Source: Syncephalis plumigaleata (Eukaryota > Zoopagomycota > Zoopagomycetes > Zoopagales > Piptocephalidaceae). From it: a stretch of DNA of 64,000 nucleotides. The DNA lies in NCBI GenBank assembly GCA_025201365.1, contig JAIXMF010000004.1:124001-188000 (forward strand), in the 5' to 3' direction. Position 1 is the stretch's first letter, and every line of letters starts with the position of its first letter. The notes below the pieces were generated by a model. The model made no database searches. It saw nothing but the letters and a program-made list of their open reading frames with translations, and was not told where the DNA came from. The position numbers and the translations under genes are program-made. Positions 25,487 through 37,400 of the stretch are shown piece after piece.

Positions 25487-28400
25487 GTATTTCTATCATC
25501 ATCATCATCATCGATACTAGTCAACATACTAATCGTAATACTATTATCTAATGGTCTTTCTAATGACAATCAGTAGATGGTAAGTCTATATCGTATGACA
25601 TTGATTGCGATACTGATGATGATGCCACCTATGATGCTGTCAATCATAGCTGGTGAGTTAAACAACGAGTGAGCATGACATATGTCGTGTTGACTGGAAT
25701 GTAAATCAAAATCATATGTTACTATTATAAAAGCAGACGTAAGTTGATATTCTGTCTAAATAAACATACAATGTACTAATTGCAATACTCGTATGATAGG
25801 AGGTGAGTTGTGAATCACGATGATACTTTGCCATACGCTCATTGGAATGTGGCAATCGATTCCCGTATGATTATCATGCATAGGAACACGTAAGCTACTA
25901 GTATCATTGTAATGAGCCATTTGATTCACGTATGATTGCATGTATTAGTGGGTAAGCGAGCACTCGTTGGAATGTGGCATTCGATTCACCGATGATGACG
26001 CGTAATAGATTGTAAGTGGGCGGTATTCTGATTGCAGTATACGTCATACTAATTGCAATGGCACAATTGCTTCACTTGTCATTCCACACACACACACATA
26101 TGACAGCATGTATGTGATCATTTCGATCATAGCCTATGATGTGCTCATTACAAGTTGACATGTCATGATACGTGTACGATGACTGGTAACAGGATGTAAG
26201 TTGCTAGTCTAGCATCATCGTATAATGTACTAATAACAATAACTGTAACAACCTATACGTGCTCTGAATGGTTCAAGGATAAGATAATCTTTTTATTTAA
26301 TAAATGTGTAGAGTATTTATAATAAATTGTGATTACAAATGTTTTACAAACAAGTTGTAATCGTACTCACGATTCGGTTATCGTTACCGAACTATTCTCA
26401 TGAAAAATATAAGTAAGAGGAAAATGTTTTCATCACATCCCCCTCCTTAGATCAATGCCGACTCGGCATTGTGTTCGAATTCCTGAACGAGCTCCTGCGC
26501 ATTTATTAAGTCGTCTTTGGATTGCCAGGTCTTTTCGTGGTCTGCGTATCCTTTCCACTTAACGAGGTATTGTATCTTACCGCGTTTCACGCGTTTGCCT
26601 ACAATGGCTTCGACCTCGTATTCTTCTTCTCCGTTTATTATTTCTGGCGGTGGCGGTGGTGGATAGCGGTTAGTGAATTCGTCTGGATTCGCTTCATATC
26701 GTTTTAATACGCTAACGTGGAATACATCGTGTATTCTCATGTCATCGGGTAACTGTAGTTTGTACGCTACTGTTGACACGCGCTCTATAATCTTGAAAGG
26801 GCCTGTAAATTGATGTGACAGCTTATACTTTGGCCTGTCACGCTCCATGTCTCGTGTCAAGTTCCTTGTTGACAGAAGAACTTGATCTCCAACTTGAAAT
26901 TCCATTTCCCGTCGTTTCTGATCAGCGTTATACTTTTGTCTTCCTTGTGCCTTCTTCAGCGCATCTCGTGTTGTTAAATAAATGTCATTTAACTTCTGTA
27001 AAAATGCTACAGTGTCTTCTACGTTAGTGTCATTTTTGAAGTTGTGTGGTCGCGTCAGATCATCTGGCATGTACGGATGATGGCCTAAGTCGGCGTAAAA
27101 GGGTGAGTAACCTGTTGACGATTGTTTGGCATTGTTGTAAGCGAATTCGACTAGTGCCAAATGTTGATCCCAATCATTCTGCTGATGATTGATGCAGGTA
27201 CGTAACAGCTGCTCTAATGTACGATTAGTGCGTTCCGTTTGGCCGTCTGTCTCGGGATGGAAGGCTGTAGACATAAGGATACGAACGCCGAGTAGCTTGT
27301 GTAGTTCTTGCCAGAATTTGCTTGTGAATTTCGCATCGCGGTCACACACAATCGAGCGGGGCATACCATGTAAACGCATGATGTTGTTGACAAACAGCTG
27401 CGCAACGTCAACTGCAGTCGCCGTTGTCTTCATAGGTATGAAGTGGGCTCGTTTCGTGAAACGATCTACAACGACAAAGATAGCGTCATAGCCTGCCTTA
27501 GTACGTGGTAATTGTACTATGAAATCCATGGAAATGTCGTGCCATCTTCCTTCGGGTATCGGTAAGGGCTGCAAAAGACCAGCAGGTAGTTGCTGCGAGT
27601 GTTTCGTGCGCTGACATATCTCACAAGATTTGATGTATCGTTTAATCATATTTGATAGACCGGGCCAATAGTATTTGCGTTTGACTGCCGCTATTGTCTT
27701 TTCTTCACCAAAATGTGCGGCTAATGGTGCATCATGATGATCGTTGAATATGTCCAGGTAGAGATTGTCGTAGTTGGGAATACACAATCGTGGTTCTACT
27801 CCCTTCATTTCGTATATTAATCCTTCGTCGTCGCACCTAAAATGCCGTAATATCTTACGTGTAGCCTTATTAAAGGCTTTCTTCTCCCCCATAACTATAG
27901 ACTTTACTCCTGTAAAGTAATCATCGTTATCGTATCCTGCCAGAATGCGTTGCTGGAAAGTGGAAGGCTCGATTGACTGTAAGGTACTACATACATCAAC
28001 TATGCGACGAGATAACGCGTCAGCTACGACGTTCCTGCTACCGGGTTTGTAACGGACGTCAATCTTGAAGTGGCGCAATATATCGACCCATCGTTTTTGT
28101 CGTGATAACAATACGCTTTGTTCAAGTAGACGTGTAAGTGACGAATGGTCTGTATAAAGGGTAAAACGATCATAAAGGAGGTAAGGGCGCCATGTCTTTA
28201 CGGCTGCAAGGATTGCTAACATCTCCTTGTCGTACGTAGAGTAGTTCTTCTCGGCGTCTTTCAACATACGTGACATGAAAGCAACAGGGTGTTCAACGTC
28301 ATCTATCTTTTGAGACAATACAGCACCGATTGCGGAATTGGATGCATCGGTAGAGACGATGAAAGGCACGGTAACATCAGGTATCGCTAAGACAGGTGCA

Positions 28401-31400
28401 GTAACGATAGCTTTACGCAATGTATCAAATGCTAACTGCTGCTCCTCCCCCCATGTAAACGGTACATCCTTCTTAGTCAATTGACTTAGATGTCGTGCAA
28501 TATCTGCGTATCCACGGATGAACCGTCTATAATACCCGGTTAATCCTAAAAATGACCGCAATTCCTTCAAATTACTGGGTACTGGCCAATCGGTAATGGC
28601 CGCTACTTTATCATGTAAAGGCTTTATGCCTTCACAACCAATATTATGTCCCAAGAATTCCACCTCCTCTTTACCGAACTCACACTTGCTCAGTTTCGCG
28701 TAAAGCTTATTTTTACGTAGTAATTCTAATACCTGTCTCAAATGCAATTCATGTTCCGCATGATTTTTACTAAAAATCAGTATATCATCTAAGAATACTA
28801 CTACACACTTGTCTAGCAAATTGTGAAACACGTTTTGCATTAAACGCATGAATACAGATGGTGCATTAGTTAAACCGAATCCCATTACTGTCCATTCGTA
28901 ATGCCCATAGCGCGTTCTAAACGCTGTTTTATGAATGTCATCTTCATGTACTCTAATTTGATGATATCCACTTCTCAAGTCGATCTTTGAGAACACCTTA
29001 GCCCCATGTAATTGATCGAACAATTCGTCGATCAATGGTAGCGCATAACGATCACGTATCGTTTGTGCATTTAGCATTCGATAATCCACACACATACGCA
29101 AATCACCCCCCTTCTTTTTCACAAACAGTACGGGTGCACCGAATGGTGATGTACTTGGCCTAATAAAGCCTTTTGCTAATAAATCATCTAATTGTCTTTT
29201 TAACTCATCTAATTCTTTCTTTGCTAAGTGATATGTGGGCCTGAATGGTGGCTGCTGATGTGGGATTAGATTGATACGTATATCAATATCGCGCTTAGGC
29301 GGTAATCCCGGCGGTAACTCGTCCGGTCCCACATCGGCGAACTCACTCAACAATCGGGCGTAACGCCCGTGCAATGGGTTATTTTCTTCTTTTGCCTCTT
29401 TTACCATTGCCAATAAAAATACATCATCTTTTCCTAACCGTTTCACTTCTTCTAACGACATCAGTGTAGATTTGACATCTCGATCATCTAAGTGATCATC
29501 CGTAGCGTTTGTCATTGATTCAATGGCACCTGAACTCCAATCTATCTGTGCCTCGTGTTTCCGTAACCACGGCATACCTAGTATTGCATCATAACTGCCC
29601 AATTTCATTATAGTAAAGTCGACATTTTCTTTAAAATAATCGTAAATTATAGGCACTTTATTAGCAATACCAGATACACCACACTCCATTCCGTTACCCA
29701 ATTTCACATTTGATTGCTTAACCGAGGTACTTACACGCACTTGTGCTTTCTCAGCGAATTCAGCGTTCATGAAGTTTGCCGAAGCGCCTGAGTCGACGAG
29801 CACGTGTGCAGTAACACCATTGATGATGGGTGCTACTGTAAGAACTCCGGAGCTTGCATTCCCTTGTATTAATGAGAACAGGTCGAATCCCGGGGGAATT
29901 TTGGGTGTAGGAGCGGTAGCGGCGTTCCGGTCGTCAGTAATATTGCCGCGTTCGATTACTGACGGTTGTCGTTTCCCTGATCGTTATCAGTGTCATTTTG
30001 GGTTTGGATATTGTTGATTTGTTGGTTGTTGTTGTAGTTGCGGTTATTGTTGAAATTACGATTATTATTGTAGTTGCGATTGTTGTTGTTTTTACGCTGG
30101 TTACAGTTGCGCGCGATGTGACCGCGTCCATTGCACTCGTAGCATCGTATAGCGTTGTTATTACTGTTACGATTGTTGTTGAAACCGAGACTATTTAAAA
30201 CTTGTACTAGCGTATCGAGGTCCATAGGCGTAGGTCCCGTTGTTGCTTTGACGACTGGTTGCGGTGCTATCTGTTGTAATCCATGTTTCCTTGAATAATA
30301 AAATGCTCTTGCTGCCGCGTATGCCTCGTTCAAATTCTTGACGTTGTGTTGAATGGAATCGGCCACGTATTCCGCGGGTAGGGTAAGTCGAAACGATGTT
30401 ACCAGTTCCATGTCGGCTGCATCCGGAATGCGACTGTGTAAGGCGGTGAAACCGGTAATGTGTTCTTCTAAATCGTGCTTTTCGTTCCATCGCAGCCTAG
30501 TTAATTCTAGACGTGCGATATCGGCAGATTTCTTTCCGCCAAATCGTTCTAAGATTCCCTCGCGGAATTGTTGCCAGGTAGTATACGGACTAGCGCTCCC
30601 ACGCACAGATTGGTACCAGATGGCGGCTGCGCCTGATAATTGCTGTGCTGCCATTACCAGCTTTTGCCCGTCTGTCCATTCTCCCAATGTCCATGCATCG
30701 TCGACCATGTTACACCAATACTCCACTGGGTACGCAGGGTTACCTGTGAATTTCTCGGTGTGGGTCAAAGGAGATCGAACGTGACTCATGATGTAAAAGT
30801 TGGAAGTCACGTAAATAGTATATTCTAAAATCTTGTTAGACGTTGGCTGTTAACAGTACGACGAACGTAAAAATAGCGGTACGACGAGCGTAAGAATAGC
30901 GGTACGACGAATCGTAAGAATAGCGGTACGACAAACGTAAGGGGTATCTGTGCGACGAACGCAATATGGCGATGGAAAGTAAACCGTTGCTACCAGTGTA
31001 ACAACCTATACGTGCTCTGAATGGTTCAAGGATAAGATAATCTTTTTATTTAATAAATGTGTAGAGTATTTATAATAAATTGTGATTACAAATGTTTTAC
31101 AAACAAGTTGTAATCGTACTCACGATTCGGTTATCGTTACCGAACTATTCTCATGAAAAATATAAGTAAGAGGAAAATGTTTTCATCACAATAACGATCA
31201 TCATCATTCTCTTCGCATATGATTGCACTAGTATGTAAGTGGACATTTCCATACTAATGCATGATATGTTAATAGCAATGCATCACACACACTCATATAC
31301 ATACATAATAGATTGTAAGAAGTTGGCATTCCAGTCTTACTAGTCGATGTACTCATTACCCTATGACATACAATTCACATATGATTATGAGTAATAGTAT

Positions 31401-34400
31401 GTAAGTGATGATCATTGCAATGTGCGAGCGGTTAATTACAAATTGATTGACGATTCATGTATGCTTCCATGTAACAGAGGGTAACTAGACATTCCTATCG
31501 TGATATGTGATGTGTTAATTGAAATGAGGGACATGGTTCATGATGGATGATTACACGGCATAGACTGTAGGTCGGCATTCTAGTATCAGTATACAGCATA
31601 CTAATCATAGTACTTGTTTATTATTACGAATAATAGGAGGCAAGTCATTACGATGACTATAGGATACAGTATGCTAATTGTAGCATGATACATGATTGAC
31701 TTGTAATAACATATGCAGAAGAAAGTAAGCTAGCATTCCAATAATAATCACAATAATCATAATGCAAATACAATTCATATACGTGTGTGGGTGTGTGTGT
31801 GTGATAATCACACGACTTAGGATGTAAGTTGACACGTGGACTACAATCCTAAAATGTAGCTCACCTATGACTATGGAATACAATAGGCCGTAAGTTATCA
31901 TTTCGATTGAAGCATATGAGACATTAATTGGAGTGTGGAATACAATCCACGTACTATCACGTATAACAGAAGGTAAACTAGCATGTTAATGACAATAGAC
32001 AATGTATGCTAATAAGAGTGTGGCACATGATTTGTATATGAATACGTACAGCGAAGAGTAAGCTAGTATTATGATGACAATGAATGAAGTATTAATTGTA
32101 GTGCGGCATACAATTTCCGTACGATTACGAACGATAGCCTGTAAGCAAGCATTCTAATGACAATCGGACCATGTACTAATTGGAATACGGCATGCGATCT
32201 ACATACAATTATGTACAGAAAAAGGTAAACTAGTATTATAATAACAATGGGTGAAGTATTAATTGTAGTATGACGTATAATTTCTGTATGATTATGAATG
32301 GCAGACGGTAAATGAGCATAATGCCTACAGCATGAGATGGGGCTGATCATAATGCACCATACAATCCTCGTATGATTACCCGTTACAGACAGTAAGTTGG
32401 CATCTTGGTTTCACTATGCAATGATCTAATTGTAAATTGGGGTATGACTCGCTTGTGATTGTGGATGGCAGAAAGTAGGTTAGCATATCAATGTCAGCAT
32501 ACAATCGTCCAACTGTAATTAACATATAACTGCTTATGATTACGTATGATAGACGGTAAGCTTACATATGGATCATGGCATGCAATGAGCTAATCATATT
32601 GTGTTACTCGATTTCTATACAAGACCATAGCAAATGGAGTAAGTTAATATACGATTACAGCCTACGGTGAATTAATATGACACCTAATACGCATATGTTT
32701 ACGCATGACAGATGGTAAGTTTGTATCATGATTACACTATGTGATGTATTAATTTTAATGAATATGATCCATACGTTATTACAAATAAAGGTGGTAAGTT
32801 AACATAATGACTGCAGCATATGGCAGGCTGATTATAACATTCGATTTCTGCATGATTATGAATGGCAGACGGTAAGTGGTCGTAATGATAGCAGCATACG
32901 ATGGGCTGATCATAATGCACCATACAATTCTCATATGATTACCCGTTACAGACAGTAAGTTGGTACACTAATTTCACCATTCAGTGAGCTTACTGTAAAT
33001 TGAAACATAATTCACGTACAATGGTACGTGGTAGATTGTAAGTTAGCATGATGATCACAGAACACAACGAGTTAACGTAACACGTAATAAACGTATGCCT
33101 ATACCTGACAGATCGTAAGTTAATAGATCAATTGCAGCATACGATAGTCCAACTGTAATTAACATATGGCTGCTTATAATTATCCACGATAGACGGTAAG
33201 CTAGTATATTGATTATAGATTTAATGAGCAAATCATATCGTGAACTCAATATCTATACAATTATATGTGACAGACCGTAAGTCAACGGACAACTGCAGCA
33301 TACGGTGAATTAATATGGCACCTAATACATGTATGATTATGAATGGCAGACGGTAAGTGGTCGTAATGATAACAGCATACGATGGGCTGATCATAATGCA
33401 CCATACAATTCTTGTATGATTGCCCGTTACAGGAAGTAAGTTGGTACACTAATTTCACCATTCAGTGAGCTTACTGTAAATTGACATATGACTCGCTTGT
33501 GATTATACGCGGTAGCCGGTAAGTTAGCATGTCAACTGTAGCACGTGAGTTCGTTAAAGTTTAACATATGCTTTACTTTTGATTATGAATGGCAGGGTGT
33601 AAGTCATCGTTATTGATTACGGTATACAGCAAATTAATACTAATGCGGTATACCATTGGCGTATGCTTGTAATGACAGATGGTAAGCCAGCACCATAATC
33701 GCAGCATACGATTGACTGATTGCGATGTAACGCTTTACCGATTTGTGATTATGCATGACAGCCGGTAAGCTATTAGATTGATTGCAGCCTATAACAAGTT
33801 GATTAAATACAATGAATTAATATAACACTTCTTAATACACGTATGATTATGCATGGTAGACGGTAAGTTATCAAGATTGATTATAGCACACGATGGATTA
33901 ATATAGCATGGAATCCATGTACGATTATGCATGGTAGAGGGTCAGTTAACATGTCAGCTGTAACGCATGAGCTCATTAGTATTTAACATATGCCTTACTT
34001 CTGATTATGGATGGCAGATCGTAAGTTATCGCACTGATTAAAACTTACGATAGTCCAATTGTTATTGACATATGGTTACTTATGATTACGTATGATAGAC
34101 GGTAAGCTTATCTAGTGATTATGGCATGCAATGAACTAATCATATTGGGTACTCGATTTTTATATAATTGTATGAGATAGACGGTAAGCTAACACGATGA
34201 TTACAGCATGTGATAAAAACTAATAACGGATTAACATACAACTCTACATATACTTGTACCTGGTAGACTGTAAGTTAGCATATCAATGTCAGCATACAAT
34301 CGTCCAACTGTAATTAACATATGGCTGCATATACTTACGTATGATAGACGGTAAGCTTACATATGGATCATGGCATGCAATGAGCTAATCATATTGTGAT

Positions 34401-37400
34401 ACTCGATTTTTGTATAATTGTATGAGATAGACGGTAAGTCAACATACGGGCTGAAGCATACGGTGAATTAATATGACACCTAATATACGTATGCTTATAA
34501 TTATTAGAAAGTAAGTTTATATACAGGTTTCATCAAATAGTAAACTCATTAAAATGCCCATTACAATTTCATAGCTTTCTGAACGGGGGAAAGTAAGTCA
34601 ATATACAAAATCTAGTATGCAGTGAGCTGATTGTAGTGGTATACCATTGACATATGCTTATGAATGATAGAATGTAAGCTAGCATTACCATTACTGCATG
34701 CAACGAATTAATCGTAATGGGGCATATGATTCACATGTGATTACAAACGATAGAAGGTAAGGTATTATTCAATGTTAATGTTGAATGAACTAATTGCAAA
34801 ATGCTCTATGATTCACGTATAATTACATTTGGTAGTTTGTAAGCTGACATGCTGGTTACAAGATGTGACATGCTAATGGTAATGTCATTAAATGATTCAC
34901 ATAAAACTACAACTGTTAGGGGGTAAGTCATCATTCTGATTACAATCTACGGCATACTGATTGGAATATCACAAATGATTAATGTATGGTTGCATGATAG
35001 TTTGTAAGTTTTTTTATTTTTGCCAATCAGCTTGAGCTGAACCACCATTGTCCTCCATCGGGACGGATAGTTTGTAAGTTAATACCCGAATGATAATGTA
35101 TCATGCACTCATTACAATGGGATGTTCAATCTACGTAGAATCCTGTACAGAAAGACGTAAGTTTTATCGTTTGATGTGGTCAAGCATCTTGTGAGACTAA
35201 TCCACTGCTGTATCTCCTAGTTGGAGGCTGAGAAGCAACGTGTAAGTCATCATTCTGATTACAATCTACATCATGCTAATTATAATACGATATGTGATTG
35301 TATCGCTATTATAGCAAGTAAGTTAATATCCAAATGATAATGCATCATACACTCATTACAATGGGATGTACAATTCACGTATAATCATGTATAGGAAGCG
35401 GTAAGCTTTATCGTTTGCTTTGAGCAAGCATCTTGTGAAGCTAAACCGCTGTTGCATGTCATAGTTGGAGGCTGAGAAGCAGCGTGTAAGTTGATGTCAC
35501 CATTACACTCTACACTATACTGATTGCAATGGGATATGTGCTTGTATTAATATTATAGCAAGTAAGTTGATATCCAAATGATAATGCATCATGCACTCAT
35601 TATAATGAGATGTATAGCCCTCGTATAATCATGCACAGAAAGAAGTAGGTTTTATCGTTTGATTTGGCCAAACATCTTGTGAAGCTAAACCGCTGTTGTA
35701 TGTTATAGTTGGAGGCTGAGAAGCAAAGTGTAAGCTATTGTTCTGATTACAATCTACTGTATACTAATCGGAATGTGACAAATGATTGATGCATGGCCCA
35801 GTTGGAGATTGCGAATCAACATGTAGGTTGATGTCAAGATTACAGTCTACGGTATACTAATCGGAATATCACAAATGATTACCGTATGGCCACATGATAG
35901 CTTGTAAGCTGAACGTGTCAGCTAGTAGACATGAAGCATTAATCATAGTGTGACATACAATTCCCGTATGATCATGGATACTAGGATGTAAGCTAGCATT
36001 GTTAACATTGATACGTCGATCTAATTGCAATGTGGTAAACAACTCGCGTGTGATTACATATAACAGCTTGTAAGTGGGCATTGTAATCACGATATGCGGT
36101 GTACTGATTGCATTATGGCACATGATTCACGTATGGTTGTATGTGGTAGTTTGTAAGTTTATTATTCTTGTTATGACATACGAGACATTAACTGGAATGG
36201 GACACTCAATCCACGTATAATTATACGCATCAGGGAGTAAGTCAGCATTCATGTTGTAATACGATATTGATAGCTGATAGTGATTTGGCATATCATTCAT
36301 ATATATATGCATGTGTGAATAATAGGCCGTAAGCTAGCATTCTAATGGCAATTTGACGATGGACTAATAATCGTAATGATGTGGTGTACACCCACAAATG
36401 ATCATGAATGATAGATGGTAAGAAAGTCAACCTATTCATTGGGATAATCTAGTGGCTAACTGCAGTATAATATCTCATTCGTGTATGCTTACGTGTCATA
36501 GGCAGTAAGTGGACATTCGAATGTTATCGTATGGTAGATTGATTGCCGTATAATGGTATACGTTTCATGTATGGCCACATTCTATAGTTTGTAAGTGGGC
36601 ATTTTGATTGGAATGTGACATACAACTCACCTATGATTATGCGTGATAGGAGGTAAGCAGGCATTCTTATCCCGATATACGACATGCTAATGGCAATGTA
36701 TGACATACGATCCATGCATGATCATGTATGATAGAAGAAGGTAGGCTAACATTCTAGTAGCACGTATTCCCCACTAATTGCAGTATGAAATACTATCCAT
36801 GTCTATGTGATTGCGTATGATAGCAAGTAAGTTGATGTATTATTGCCGTGTATGTCGTGCTAACAACAACATCACCATGCCATATGATTGACGTATAACT
36901 ATTGAACAGAAGGTAAACTAGCATTTCGATCAGAATAGACGATGTGCTCATTGCAATGCGAACACGATTCCTATACACTTCTATACGATAGGATGTAAGT
37001 CGATAGTGCTGCTGCATTCTATGGTGCACTAATCACAAGACAACGTACGACTTACATTTGATTACGTAGAATAAAGGGCAAGTGGACATGTCAATGGCAA
37101 TTTGCAATACGCTAATTACATTGCGGCATTCAATTCCCATATGATTGTGAATGACAGGAGGCAAGTTGGTATTTCTAATGACAATCTATGACGTGCTAAT
37201 TGCAATGTACGCCATATGGATCGTGTATACTCACGTATAATAGCATGTAAGCGAGCACTTTTACTTGCAATATGTGACATGCTAATGACGATATGTGGCA
37301 TACGATTCACGTATTACCGGATTAACAGAAGGCAAGCCAGTGATTTGATCGTGATATGTCATGTGCTAATTGCAATACGACATGCAATCCATGCATAATC

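Larger units (their letters stand above)
26244..31190 (-). mobile_element. Ty3/gypsy chromovirus, looks whole, recent
   Basis: The element lies in antisense inside an intron of the micro-exon gene. It has two 194-bp LTRs that look identical by eye, a 5-bp target duplication, a primer-binding site beside the right LTR, a purine tract beside the left LTR, and Gag and Pol readings without obvious breaks. By minus-strand order it runs LTR, gag, pol, LTR. The C-terminal chromodomain puts it among chromoviruses. Identical LTRs imply a very young insertion. Confidence 0.93.
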
